64,000 nt of DNA from Erinaceus europaeus (GCF_950295315.1 NC_080168.1:71910008-71974007); one strand, 5' to 3'. Counted from the stretch's first letter, positions 11,541 to 22,614 are shown. The notes: generated by a model not told the origin, from the sequence alone. Numbers and translations are program-made.

Positions 11541-11975
11541 TGCTGGCAGTCTGGGAGGTTGCACAGTTGTCGAAATATCAAGCATGGGGTCCTGAATTGA
11601 ATTCTTGAAAGCACACTTGCCAGACTGAGGCTTTGGTTCTCTTTATCTTTTTTTAATATTTATTTATTCATTTTCCCTTTTGTTGCCCTTGTTGTTTTAT
11701 TATTGTTGTTACTGATGTCTTCGTTGTTGGATAGGACAGAGAGGAGGGTGAGACAGAGAGGGGGAGAGAAAAATAGACACCTGCAGACCTGCTTCACCAC
11801 TTGTGAAGCAACTCCCCTGTAGATGGGAAACCGAGCGGGGGCTTGAACCAGGATCCTTACGCCAGTCTTTGTGCTTTGCACCACCTATGCTTAACCACTG
11901 AGCTACTGCCTGACTCCTAGTTCTCTTCATCTTTATCGCTTCTATCTTCCTCATTAGTCAATAAATAAAATATTT
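11541..11975 (+). mobile_element. SINE-D split by a SINE-A
   Basis: Pieces at 11541-11651 and 11919-11975. Confidence 0.78.
11652..11918 (-). mobile_element. SINE-A inserted in a SINE-D
   Basis: TSD-like TTCTCTTTATCTTT / TTCTCTTCATCTTT on the two sides, both being SINE-D sequence. Confidence 0.85.
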
Positions 11976-12145
11976 TTTAAAAAGTACCTGCTGAGTGGAA
12001 CCTATCCCCTCTTGCCTCTGGGAAGACAACTTACCCACCTGTCTCACACAGAAGAGAACATGGTGACCTCTGTGAGGTGCTAGTCCTCAGGGAACTTTGG
12101 ACAACAGTGCCTTATGCTACAGTTCTTTTTAGGAATTCAATTTAC

Positions 12146-12731
12146 GAATACCAAAGGAGACCACCCGGACCGAAACAAGACAGGACTAGAATGACCACAG
12201 AAACCCAGTAAATCACCCGTGAGTACAAACACGCGTGGCTGGTGACAGAGAGGAGAGAGGGGCCTAAGGAGAGATTAAGTGACTGCTAACAGTTCAACAG
12301 TTTGTCAGTGGAGACACCACCTCCAGTCTGCTCCACCAACAAGGGGACAGCTGAAGGGAGGAAAGGACTCCCCAGAGACTCACCAAGTGCAACTCTGAGT
12401 CTCCATTGCTACTACCCTCAGAATCTGGAGCAGCAACAGGGAGGGACACCAGGGTACAGAGATCTAACCAGGAAACTCAGGAGAAGACCTATACCTTGGT
12501 GGCATAGCTGAGGGGCTGTGAAAGTCTCTTTGCATAACCACTGGATTATCTCTGCCACACCCTGCTTTATCTCTTGGTCAGGAGTCAGTGATTAAGCTAA
12601 GAAGCCTATTGATAGTTTAAAAGCCCTCAGGCTCCCATAGCCTACAGGGGAAAAAAAAAGGCTTTTACACCACTGAACTCCAACTCAGGGATTGAAAAAA
12701 CTGTTAACTTATATAAAATGGTTAAAACAAC
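12146..12731 (+). mobile_element. L1 5' UTR and start of ORF1, cut by the gap
   Basis: Nearly identical to 35606-36196 of the full-length L1, including the run-up to the ORF1 start (ATAAAATGGTTAAAACAAC). It ends at the first N. Confidence 0.93.
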
Positions 12732-12931
12732 NNNNNNNNNNNNNNNNNNNNNNNNNNNNNNNNNNNNNNNNNNNNNNNNNNNNNNNNNNNNNNNNNNNNN
12801 NNNNNNNNNNNNNNNNNNNNNNNNNNNNNNNNNNNNNNNNNNNNNNNNNNNNNNNNNNNNNNNNNNNNNNNNNNNNNNNNNNNNNNNNNNNNNNNNNNNN
12901 NNNNNNNNNNNNNNNNNNNNNNNNNNNNNNN
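12732..12931. other. assembly gap (200 N)
   Basis: Exactly 200 N, probably a placeholder length. An L1 5' end enters the gap from the left and non-L1 sequence leaves it on the right, so the true missing sequence is probably an L1 body of several kb. Confidence 0.95.
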
Positions 12932-13244
12932 ACCCATGGGTTACAAGAATGGGGAGAACATTCACTGCCTCATCTGCTCCATTTTCTTCATTTCTAAACA
13001 TGATTTCTCATTTATTTTTAGGATCTCTCTGATAAACTGGAAGACTTCTTTGAATTACACTAAGATCTGAAATGGCAAAAACAGAATATGGAGAGAGAGC
13101 ATTCCAAGCAAAGAGAACAAACAGTTCCTGCAAAATGGGAATGAGGCTGGTCAGCTGAAGCACAGCAAAAAAAAAAAAAAAACAGTGTAGTTAGGGAGGC
13201 ACTAGAAGGGTGGTAAAGCAATTAAATAATCACACACATGCAGC
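12932..13244. other. intron right of the gap, nothing certain
   Basis: GCATTCCAAGCAAAGAGAAC has the feel of an ancient interspersed repeat, but I cannot name it. Confidence 0.4.
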
Positions 13245-13335
13245 CACAGAAGGGCTCAGTGATAGAGCATCAGACATGTACACATGAGGCCCCAAATTGG
13301 ACTCCACCACCACAGGTAGTAATATTGGAAATAGT
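13245..13335 (+). mobile_element. SINE-F
   Basis: GGGCTCAGTGATAGAGCATC, a clear tRNA-like A box. Confidence 0.65.
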
Positions 13336-13341
13336 AAAATA

Positions 13342-13483
13342 ATTATTTATTTATTTATTTATTTTTATCAGAGCACACTGTTCAGCTCTGGTTTATGGTG
13401 GTGCAGGGGATTGAACCTGGGACTTTGGAGCCTCAGGCAAGAGAGTCTCTTTGCATAACCATTATGCTATCTATCCCTGCCAA
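13342..13483 (-). mobile_element. SINE-C
   Basis: Complete; (TATT)n tail at 13346-13365. Confidence 0.88.
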
Positions 13484-13673
13484 TAACAAAATAAAACAAA
13501 ACATTAGTACCTCCTAATTATGAGCCATTTTTGCCTGTACCCCAGGATTTCTATGTTTCTAATTAAATTTCAAGCTTCCCTGTAATACTTCAATATTGTT
13601 AACAAATGTTTATATACAACCCCCACCCCACAGGATTCCTAAATTAAAATCCTAATCCCAATGCAGTAGTTGT

Positions 13674-14430
13674 CAGAAAGAGTGAGAGACTCTCAGGCAG
13701 AAGTTGAAAAACAAGATTAGAAAAGAAAACACAAGTCGAACCTGAAATGGAATTGGAGTATTACACCAAAGTAAAAGACTCTGGGGTGGGTGGGTGGCTG
13801 GGTGGGGAGAATACAGGTCCATGAAAAATGATGAATGAAATAGTGGGGGTTGTATTGTTAAATGGGAATCTGGGGAATGTTATGCATGTAAAAAAAAAAA
13901 AAAAAAAAAGAAGTAGAAACGCAAAGCAGAAATTGACTGAGTTTGGAGTATGGCACCAAAGTAAGAAAGCAGAAGTACACTAGAGTTTGCAGTGAGTACC
14001 CTCCCTAATACTTCCTCTCCACTATTCCAAGCTTTGGGTCCATGATTGCTCAACAATTTGTTTGGCTTTGTATGTTAACTCTCTTTTCAGTCACCAGGTT
14101 CCAGATGCCATCAGGATACTAGCCAGGCTTCCCTGGATTGAAGACCCCACCAATGTGTCCTGGAGCTCAGCTTCCCCAGAGACCCACCCTACTAGGGAAA
14201 GAGAGAGGCAGCCTGGGAGTATGGACCGACCAGTCAACGCCCATGTTCAGCGGGGAAGCAATTACAGAAGCCAGACCTTCTACCTTCTGCAACCCTCAAT
14301 GACCCTGGGTCCATGCTCCCAGAGGGATAGAGAATGGGAAAGCTACTGGGGAGGGGTGGGATATGGAGATTGGGTGGTGGGAATTGTGTGGAATTGTACC
14401 CCTCCTACCCTATGGTTTTGTTAATTAATC
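13674..14430 (+). mobile_element. L1 3' end with tandem 3' UTRs
   Basis: Aligns throughout with 40985-41716, including the internal A-run (here about 20 A at 13890-13909). It ends in TTAATTAATCCTTTC and a (GAAA)n tail. Confidence 0.92.
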
Positions 14431-14433
14431 CTT

Positions 14434-14443
14434 TCTTAAATGA

Positions 14444-14493
<50 letters not shown>
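14434..14493 (+). repeat. (GAAA)n
   Basis: Tail of the L1 at 13674-14430. Confidence 0.95.
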
Positions 14494-14495
<2 letters not shown>

Positions 14496-14509
14496 GTGAG
14501 AGAGACCTG

Positions 14510-14600
14510 AAGCCAAAGATCCAAGATGTAGGTAAGTACTGAGTATATGTCTTTTATGTATGAGGCCCTAAATTCAATCCCCAGGACTAAATAAAGGAAC
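14510..14600 (+). mobile_element. SINE-F-like
   Basis: GAGGCCCTAAATTCAATCCCC. Confidence 0.5.
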
Positions 14601-14698
14601 TCTTCCTCCCTTCCACAAAAAAAATGAGATGACGTACATGTTCCTTTCAAGTCAATCCTCAGGGTAACAGCAGTTTTCCTGGAAAAAAATCTATAAGA

Positions 14699-14756
14699 TA
14701 AAAAATAAAATAAAATAAAATAAAATAAAATAAAATAAAATAAAATAAAATAAAAT
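14699..14756 (+). repeat. (AAAAT)n
   Basis: About 11 units. Confidence 0.95.
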
Positions 14757-14857
14757 ATCCACCCACGTCCTCTTCCCTCAGACACGTAAGGTCAATAGCT
14801 CACAAGGATAAAAACAAGCAACAGTAACAATAGAAATAAGAAATACACACTCTGCAT

Positions 14858-14978
14858 AAAAAAGATGGCTCACTGGGTGGGGTACATGCCTTGTCACATA
14901 CATATTCTAGGTTTGAGTCCCAACTCCACCATGCTATGTATGGCAAATCACCCAGCTCCACCAAAGAACTAAATACAC
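14858..14978 (+). mobile_element. SINE-E, shortened
   Basis: GATGGCTCACTGGGTGG head. Confidence 0.65.
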
Positions 14979-14998
14979 ACTTTATAAATGATAGTTTT

Positions 14999-15034
14999 CT
15001 GGTGGTGGCGCACCAGATTAAGAGCACATACTAC
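14999..15034 (+). mobile_element. 36-bp SINE head with TSD
   Basis: Only GTGGCGCACCAGATTAAGAG and neighbours are present. AAATGATAGTTTT flanks it at 14986-14998 and 15035-15047. Confidence 0.7.
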
Positions 15035-15049
15035 AAATGATAGTTTTTC

Positions 15050-15312
15050 CTATCTATTTATTTATTACCACCAGGGTTATTGCTGACGCTTGGAACTGGC
15101 CTTTTTTTCTTTCTTTCTTCTTTCCTTCTTCCTTTCTATTTTATTTGATAAGACACAGAAATTGAGAGGGGAAGGAGAAATACAAAGAGGGAGAAAAAGA
15201 TTGACACTTGCAGAACTGCTTTACCAATCATGAAGCTTTCCACCTGCAGGTGGGAAACAGGGGCTTGAACCAGGGTTCTTGTGCACTCAACCAGGTGCAC
15301 CACCACCCAACT
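15050..15312 (-). mobile_element. SINE-B with partial 3' module
   Basis: Begins with ACCACCAGGGTTATTGC (the module) and ends at CAGGTGCACCACCACCC. Confidence 0.85.
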
Positions 15313-15359
15313 TTGGGATGTAATTAGCATATGGCTGACATTAGCCTATATGGACTCAA

Positions 15360-15850
15360 TAAACCCACAAGGGATTATTTCAGTCTTTCCTTTCTCCAGT
15401 TAATATACTGTACCCCTTAATAAATGTCCATATATATGTGAGGGCTTATTTCTGGCCTCTTAATTATATTCCATTTATCTGTGTGTCTATATCAAGTACC
15501 ACACATTTATGTACTCTAAACCAGCAGTATGGTTTAAAGTCAGGAAGATAATATATCCACCTTGGTTTTCTTCTCAGGATTGCACTAGCAATTCTGGTCC
15601 CCAAGAAACTTCTGTATCATTTGTTTATTCCCTGAATGAAATTTGATAGGACTCTAACCTGATTGCACTGAACCTATCATTTTAGTGATGTTAATTCTAA
15701 CAATCCATGAACATGGTATATCTTTCCATTTGTCTATTTTTCTTTAGTAGTTTTCAACATACAGCTTTTCACTATCTTTGGTAAATTTATTCTTAGACAC
15801 CTAATTCTTTTTTATTCTATTATAAATAAGATTTAATTCTTGTATTGTTT
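15360..15850 (-). mobile_element. ancient L1 ORF2 fragment
   Basis: The plus strand shows the typical antisense L1 wording: GGGCTTATTTCTGG, TCTGTGTGTCTATATC, CAATCCATGAACATGG, TTCCATTTGTCTATTTTTC, TTTATTCTTAGACACC. Heavily diverged, so probably of pan-placental age. Confidence 0.8.
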
Positions 15851-15874
15851 GAATGGAGAAATGCAACTAATTTT

Positions 15875-16065
15875 TTTTAAATATTTTATTCATTTATTTG
15901 ATAGACAAAAAGAAATTGGGGGGGGAGATAGGAAGGAAACAAAGAGAAACCTGCAGCATTGCTTTACCAATCAAGAAGCTTCCTCTCTGCAAGGGGGAGG
16001 TGGGTTTGAAGCTAGGTCTTGTACAATGTAACATGTATGCTCAACCAAGTATGCCACCACCCCCT
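15875..16065 (-). mobile_element. SINE-B
   Basis: TATTTGATAGACAAAAAG start and CAACCAAGTATGCCACC head end. Confidence 0.83.
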
Positions 16066-16442
16066 CTTACTGATTTTTTGTATATTATTAATATGATTAC
16101 TATTATTATTTTAACTAAAGCAGTTCTCAGTTCTGATAAACAGAATTACATGAAAATACAATGACTAATCACATGCCAAAAGATTAGATAACCAAGACAA
16201 AATGGGTAAGTTTCCAAAAATATGCAAACTACAGTCTAAATGGAACTCCAGTGAGCAAGGGTATTAAGTCAGTTAGCAAAACCTCCCAACAAAGAGACAC
16301 CAAGAAACATGGCTTCATTAATAAAATTATACCAAGTGTTTTATCCCAGGTTATCCCTCACATTGTTTCTCAAAAGAAATAATAAGATTATCATTATCCT
16401 GATAATATATATCCAATGACAACAAAAGAAAACTTTTAGGTC

Positions 16443-16727
16443 GGGAGTCGGGCGGTAGCACAGCGGGTTAAGCGCAGGTGGCGCTAAGCACAAGGACCAG
16501 TGTAAGGATCCCGGTTCGAGCCCCCGGCTCCCCACCTGCAGGGGAATCACTTCACAAGCAGTGAAACAGGACTGCAGGTGTCTATCTTTCTCTCCCCTTC
16601 TTTGTCTTCCCCTCCTCTCTCCATTTCTCTCTGTCCTATCCAACAACAACCAGATCAACAACAACTACAACAATAAAACAAGGGCAACAAAAGGGAATGA
16701 ATAAAATAAATAAATATTAAAAAAAAA
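16443..16727 (+). mobile_element. SINE-A, young
   Basis: The 19-bp TSD AAAAGAAAACTTTTAGGTC is at 16424-16442 and 16728-16746. A and B boxes are intact. Confidence 0.95.
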
Positions 16728-16869
16728 AAAAGAAAACTTTTAGGTCAAAATGCCTTAAAAATACAAATGCAGTTGATTCAGGAGGCAACTTAGTGGGCAC
16801 ACAGCAGTACCAAGTTCATTCAGTTTACTTCAAATAGCAAGGGAAACTCAACATAAGAAAGTTCATCAA

Positions 16870-17198
16870 GGGGGCCAGGCAGTAGCGCATCAGGTTAAGG
16901 AAACAGTACAAAGCACAAGGATCCTGGTTCCAGCCCCCAGCTCCCCACCTGCAAGGGGTGTAGCTTCACAAGCAAGTATATAGGTGTCTTTCTCTCCCTA
17001 TCTCTATCTTCCCCTCCTCTCTTAATTTTTTTTTTTTTAACAGAGCACTGCTCAGTTCTGGTTTCTGGTGGTGCCAGGGACTGAACCTGGGACTTTGGAG
17101 CCTCAGACAGGAGAGTCTCTTTGAATAACCACTATGCTATTTACTCCCACTCTCCTCTCCCAATATCTCCCTATCCTATTCTATATTAGAAAAAAAAA
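16870..17198 (+). mobile_element. SINE-A (TAGCGCATCAGG subtype) with a SINE-C inside
   Basis: Inserted in ancient L1; AGAAAGTTCATCAA / AAAAAGTTAATCAA flank it. SINE-C at 17028-17148 interrupts its pyrimidine-rich part. Confidence 0.85.
17028..17148 (-). mobile_element. SINE-C nested in a SINE-A
   Basis: T-run start, head complement ACCACTATGC at the end. Confidence 0.87.
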
Positions 17199-17512
17199 AA
17201 AAGTTAATCAATATACCATATAACTGTAATAAAGTGAAGGGAAAAACACATTATCATCTTAATTGATAGTCAAAAAGAGCATAATATAAAGTACAAAACC
17301 CTATGATAAAAGTTAACAAAGAAGAAAACTTCTCACACATGGAAAAGACAATATATGGGGAAATATATAGCAATATAATATAATGGTGAAAAATTTTAAA
17401 GTTTTCCTCTAAGACTAAGAACATTGAAGTGTTTAATTCTACCACTTATTTCAAAATAGTCTGAAGTTCTAGGCAGACCAATCAGTAAGAAAAAAAAAAA
17501 AAGTAAGTCAAG

Positions 17513-17835
17513 GGAGTCAGGCAGTAGCACAGCGGGTTATGCGCACATGGCGCAAAGCACAAGGACCAGGGTAAGGACCCCAGTTCCCCACCTGCAAGGG
17601 AGTCGCTTCACAGGTGGTGAAGCAGGTCTGCAGGTGTCTATCTTTCTCTCCCCCTGTCTTCCCCTCCTCTCTCCATTTCTCTCTGTCCTATCCAACAACG
17701 ACATCAATAACAACAACAATAATAATAATAAACAGCAATAAAAGGGAAAATAAATAAATACAAAAAATTTTTTTAAAAAAGGCAGTCGACAACAAGCGCA
17801 ACAAAAGGGAATAAGTATTTTTAAAAAACAAAACA
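17513..17835 (+). mobile_element. SINE-A with repeated tail
   Basis: Full copy to about 17770, then a second tail scrap (CAACAAAAGGGAATAAG) to 17835. Confidence 0.85.
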
Positions 17836-18119
17836 AAACAAAAAACCAGAGGCCCTACAGATATACTAATATGCCACTAAAGACTCACAAATACAAATAC
17901 ACAAAGTATTCTCATATGTAATATGTACATACTTATTCTAACAGATAGGAGAGTAAATATCCCGTGGTACCAAACACTATCACAGGCTTCAGTGGCTTTT
18001 GGAGCTGGTTTCTACAATCTCTATAACCTGCTGGGAGAATCAAGGTCAAGTATCCCTGGTGGACACTAGAAGAAACAGCCAAAGAGACCAATACACAATA
18101 AACGGCAAGGCCTATTGAA

Positions 18120-18670
18120 CTTAAAAACTCTCAGCTAGTGAGAGATCTATGTTTGGCCTGGATAAAGGCAGAATTCATCATTTTTTTAAGCTGAGGTTTA
18201 CTCTCATAGACCTGCAAACTCCAAGCTATGGAACATCTGAAAAGCCACAAGGAAGCCAAAGACTGACTCTGGGGTGTGACTGCCATCTACTGGTGAATTC
18301 TAAGCTACATCATTGGCTTCTGAATGCCTGACTAGGAAACCACAAGACTCAGAGACTCTTCAAAAAGGCCCACTCCTGGCCAGACAACCCCACCATGTGT
18401 CCTGGAGCCCCAGCTCCCCAGAGCCTTGCCCCACTAGGGAAAGAGAGAGACAGGCTGGGAGTATGGATCACGGGAAGCAATTACAGAAGCCGGATCTTCC
18501 ACCTTCTGCATCCCATAATGATCTTGGGTCCATACTCCCAGAGGGATAAAGAATAGGGAAGCTATCAAGGGAAGGGATTGGATACAAAATTCTGGGGGTG
18601 GGTGTGGAATTGTACCCCTCTTATCCTATACTCTTGTCAATATTTCCATTTTATAAATAAAAGCTTTTTT
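18120..18670 (+). mobile_element. L1 3' end, variant of type B
   Basis: From about 18390 it matches the type B terminus (TGTGTCCTGGAGCC, TACTCCCAGAGGGATAAAGAATAGGGAAGC) and ends at TTTTATAAATAAAAGC. Sequence at 18120-18380 differs from the other copies. Confidence 0.75.
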
Positions 18671-18707
18671 AAAAGGAAAAAAAAAAGGCAGTCGAATAGG
18701 AAATGAG

Positions 18708-18832
18708 AAGTTATAAAGTGAGTAGATGCAAAGACTCTCAAGCCTGAGGATCCAATGTCCCAGGTTCAGTCCCTCACACCAACATTAGCCAGAGCTGAAT
18801 ACTGCTCCAGTAAAATAAATAATAATAATAAT
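18708..18832 (+). mobile_element. SINE-C
   Basis: (AAT)n tail. Confidence 0.8.
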
Positions 18833-18833
18833 A

Positions 18834-18935
18834 ATTGTCCAGGAGGTGGCGCAGTGGAAAAAGTGTTGAACTCTCAAGCATGAGGTCCCTGAGTTTGATC
18901 CCTGGCAGCACATGTACAGAGTGGTGTCTAGTTCA

Positions 18936-18972
<37 letters not shown>

Positions 18973-19014
18973 CCCCCCCTCTCTCTCTCCCCGCTCCTAT
19001 CCTACTACTAATCA

Positions 19015-19020
<6 letters not shown>
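18834..19020 (+). mobile_element. SINE-D with (CT)n
   Basis: GTGGCGCAGTGGAAAAAGTG head. Confidence 0.87.
18938..18995 (+). repeat. (TC)n with a C-run
   Basis: Body of a SINE-D. Confidence 0.95.

Positions 19021-19082
<62 letters not shown>
19021..19082 (+). repeat. (TG)n
   Basis: About 28 units between a SINE-D and a SINE-C. Confidence 0.97.
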
Positions 19083-19203
19083 TTTTTTTTAACCAGAGCA
19101 CTGCTCAGCTCTGGTTTATGGTGGTGCAGGGGATTGAACCTGGGACTTTGAGCCTCAGGCATGGGAGTCTGTTTGCATAACCATTATGCTATCTACCCCT
19201 GCC
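19083..19203 (-). mobile_element. SINE-C
   Basis: Follows the (TG)n tail of a SINE-D. Confidence 0.88.
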
Positions 19204-19357
19204 CGATAAAAATTTTTTTAAAGTGAATGGAAGCTTCACTTATCATTAGAGAAATGTAAATTAAAACAACATTGAGATGCCATCTGACATCCATGAGAAT
19301 GGATTTTTCAACAAATAAAAATAGCAGGTGTTGGAGAAGTAAAGAAAAGGAACTCTG

Positions 19358-20682
19358 GGGTCCAGGTGGTGACGCACATGGTTGAGCACACATTACAATG
19401 CACTAGGACCCAGGTTCTAGCCTCCAGTGCCCACCTGCAGGGGGAAAGCTTTACAAATGGTGAAGCTGTTGAATAAGGGCAACAGACTGGCATACTTTAA
19501 TGATCACTCTTTAGCCACTATCAGGCCACCCCATCAGCTGGGGATCTACTCAGGGAGTCCTGGGATTCCCACAAAAACACCATGAGCCTATACCTCAAAT
19601 AGACCCCTCCTCCATTATCACTGGTCATCTCCATCAGGAACAACATACTGGACCTCTTTGAGGGCCCCCATAGGACCTTGCCCTCAATGTGAATCAACAA
19701 TGGTAGAGAATATTCCATCCTCCGAAGGGGGGTTGGATAATGTACTTTCTACCACCTGAAGATGATGGGTTCTGAAATTGGTACAACTCAGAATGTTCCT
19801 ACTGATGACCACAGAATGCAAGTTCAGATAGGCTCCTATGCTGAATGTGGGCCCCAGATCAAATCGATGGGGTTTACAGTCAACAATATTTATACACTCT
19901 TCCCATATTTGGGAGCCACTCTCTTCCCTGATCCAGCCTTCTAGCTCTTTTTCCAGCCGTGACATCATCTCCCCAGACAATAACCTAGGTCCTCCTGCAT
20001 ATCAGATGTCAGGCTCAGAAAAAAACTAATGGACCCTTTGGAATATACCTAAAATAGACCTACCAGCTATTTCCAAAACAGAGACCCCAAATCTTTCATC
20101 TGAAATATTCCAGCCTTTAGGTTCATGATTAATCAACAATTTGTTTGGCTTTATATGTTAATTCTTTTTCAGCCACCAGGTTGTAGATGCTACCATGATG
20201 CATGTTAATTCTTTTTCAGCCACCAGGTTGCAGATGCTACCATGATGCCAACTGGACTTCCCTGGACAGATGACCCCACCAATGTGTCCTGGAGTTCCAC
20301 TTCCTCAGAGCCCTGCCCCTCTAGAGAAATAGAGACAGACTGGGAGTATGGATCGACATGTCAACGACCACGTTCAGTGGGGAAACAATAACAGAACCCA
20401 GACCTGACACTTTCTGCACCCCATAATGACCCTGGGTTCATACTCCCAGAGGGTTAAAGAATAGGAAATGTATCAGGAGAGGGGATGGGATACGAAGCTC
20501 TGGTGGTGGGACATCTACCCCTCTTATCCTATGGTCTTGTCAGTGTTTCCATTTTACAAATAAATATTTTTTTAAAAAATGAAGCTGTGTTGCAGGGATC
20601 TCTCTCTCTCCCTACTATCCCCTTCTCTCTTGATTTCTGGCTGTCTCTATCCAATAAATAAAGATAATTTTTTTTTTAATTT
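19358..20682 (+). mobile_element. SINE-B split by an L1
   Basis: Pieces at 19358-19469 and 20580-20682; L1 between. Confidence 0.88.
19470..20579 (+). mobile_element. L1 3' end, older type B, inserted into a SINE-B
   Basis: About 1.1 kb of L1 3' UTR ending in AAATAAATATTTTTTTAAAAAA. TGAAGCTGT at 19461-19469 and again at 20580-20588 is the TSD inside the SINE-B. A 30-bp block (ATGTTAATTCTTTTTCAGCCACCAGG...) is duplicated in tandem near 20156-20240. Confidence 0.85.
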
Positions 20683-20689
20683 TTAAAGG

Positions 20690-21042
20690 GGGTTGGGTGG
20701 TAGCGCAGCAGTTTAAGCACACATGGCACAAAGTTCAAGGACTGGCATAAGAATCCCAGTTTGAGCCCCAGGCTTCCCACCTGCATGGGGGCTCACTTCA
20801 CGGTGAAGCAGGTCTACAGGTGTTTATCTTTCTCTCCCCGTGTCTCCTCTCCTCTCTCAATTTTTCTCTGTCCTATCCAACAACAATGGCAACAACAGCA
20901 ATAATGACAAAAAGGGCAACAAAAAAAAGAAAGAAAAGGGAAAAATGGCCTCCAGGAGCAGTGTATTCGTAGTGCAGACACTAAGCCCCAGCAATAACCC
21001 TGGAGGCAAAAAAAAAAAATTTAAAAAACATTTAAATAAAAA
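20690..21042 (+). mobile_element. SINE-A, long form
   Basis: 3' module at 20945-21010, then A-runs; abuts resumed L1 at 21043. Confidence 0.88.
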
Positions 21043-21356
21043 AAAAAAGAAAGGGGAACTGTTACATGGATGGTGGGGATGCAAACTGGTGCAGCCCCTT
21101 TGGAAAACTGTATGTAGAGTCCTTAAACAAATAAAAATGGAAATACCTTATGATCCAACAATACCACTCTTAGGCATTTATCCAAAAGACACAAATATTA
21201 ATCTGAAAGGACATGTGCACCTCTATGTTCACAGCTGCATTATTCACAATAGCCAAAGAATGGAAGCAGCCTAAATGCCCAATGACAGATGAATGGATAA
21301 AGTTATGGAATATATTTTCTATGGAATACTACTCTGCAATCAAAAAAGATGATATT

Positions 21357-21608
21357 GGGAGTTGGGCGGTAGCGCAGCAAGTTGGGCGCAGAGTGCAAGG
21401 ACCGGCGTAGGGACCGGGTTTGAGCCCCCAACTCCCCACCTGCAGAGAAGTCGCTTCACGGGTGGTGAAGTGGGTCTACAGGTGTCTTTCTCTCCCCCTC
21501 TGTCTTCCCCTCTTCTCTCCATTTCCCTCTGTCCTGTCCAACAACAACAACCAATAACTATAACAATAAAGCAACAAGGACACCAAAAGGGAATAAATAA
21601 AAAAAATT
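21357..21608 (+). mobile_element. SINE-A inserted in L1
   Basis: TSD AAAAAGATGATATT at 21343-21356 and 21609-21622. Confidence 0.93.
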
Positions 21609-21838
21609 AAAAAGATGATATTTTAGGAGAAAATGGATGGAACTGGAGGTGATAATGCTTATCGAAATAAGTAAAGAGATGACAAACAACTACCAGATTG
21701 TTTCATTCACTTGTAGAATCTAGAGATCTGATTCACATGAACTTGCGAGAGAAAACAAACTATTCCTAAGACTTGTGAGAACTATGGTGGCTATCTTGGG
21801 GAGGTAGGAGGATGGAGAATATAGATCTTTGGTGGTGA

Positions 21839-22046
21839 GGGGCCAGGCAGTAGCACACCAGGTTAAGCATATGTAGTATGAAGGATAAGGACCCGAGCAA
21901 GGATCCCAGTTTAAGCCCCTGGCTCCCCACCTGTAGTAGGGTCGTTTCGCAAGCAGTGAAGTAGGTCTGCAGGTGTCTATCTTTCTCTCTCCCTCTCTAT
22001 CTCCCCCTCCCTTCTCAGTTTCTCTCTATTCTATCCAAAAAAAAAA

Positions 22047-22105
<59 letters not shown>

Positions 22106-22188
22106 AAAAAATGACTGCAAGAAGAATGGATTCATAGTGCAGGCACCGGGTCCTAGCAATAACCCTGGAGGTAAAAAGAAAAAAGAAA
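21839..22188 (+). mobile_element. SINE-A, long form, inserted in L1
   Basis: TSD CTTTGGTGGTGA at 21827-21838 and 22189-22200; internal (AT)n at 22050-22103. Confidence 0.93.
22050..22103 (+). repeat. (AT)n
   Basis: Inside a SINE-A. Confidence 0.97.
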
Positions 22189-22271
22189 CTTTGGTGGTGA
22201 ATGTGGTGTGTAACTATACGCTGTAATCTTACAATCTTATAACATACTATTTATAGTAAATTTTAAAAAAA

Positions 22272-22425
22272 AAAGGGAGTGGGAGGCCAGCAAAACAGCT
22301 TAGACCATGTATTCCTTTGACATGTATGTGACCCATGTTTGGGCCCATTACACACCACACTGGAGGAAGGAAAGTTCTATACTAATATTTCCTTTATACT
22401 TTCTGCCTCTTAAAAAAAGGAAAAG
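22272..22425 (+). mobile_element. SINE-E
   Basis: GGCCAGCAAAACAGCTTAG head. Confidence 0.7.
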
Positions 22426-22612
22426 AAAATGGGTCAGATGTCCAACAGAGAAACAATTACAGAAGCCAGACCTCACACCTTCTACACCCCACAGAGATCT
22501 TTGGTCCATACTCCCAGAGGGATAAAGAACATGGAAACTTCCAATAGAGGGGATGGGATATGGCACTCTGGCAGTGCTCTTACCCCACAACCTTGTTGAC
22601 CATTATTAAATC
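22426..22612 (+). mobile_element. L1 type B terminus fragment
   Basis: CAATTACAGAAGCCAGACC through CTCCCAGAGGGATAAAG to the end, followed by a TAA repeat. Confidence 0.75.
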
Positions 22613-22614
22613 AC

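Larger units (their letters stand above)
16066..17512 (+). mobile_element. ancient L1 ORF2, interrupted twice by SINEs
   Basis: Pieces at 16066-16442, 16728-16869 and 17199-17512 carry weak L1 reverse-transcriptase sequence (CTTCATTAATAAAATTATACC, CTCAACATAAGAAAG, TCATCTTAATTGATAG, CTCTAAGACTAAGAAC). SINE-A copies interrupt it at 16443-16727 and 16870-17198. Confidence 0.7.
19219..22262 (+). mobile_element. old L1 3' part split by five younger insertions
   Basis: L1 sequence is at 19219-19357 (GAAATGTAAATTAAAACAAC, AGGTGTTGGAGAAG), resumes at 21043-21356 (GGATGGTGGGGATGCAAACTGG, ACTCTTAGGCATTTATCC), then 21609-21838, then 22189-22262. The interruptions are SINE-B with an L1 inside it, and three SINE-A copies. 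Confidence 0.85.

Noticed and set aside
16480..16540. Functional tRNA gene
   Set aside because: A and B boxes are present but belong to SINE heads; the acceptor stem is not closed and the element continues into a SINE body.
18912..19151. Cys-Val repeat frame
   Set aside because: Translation of a (TG)n microsatellite.
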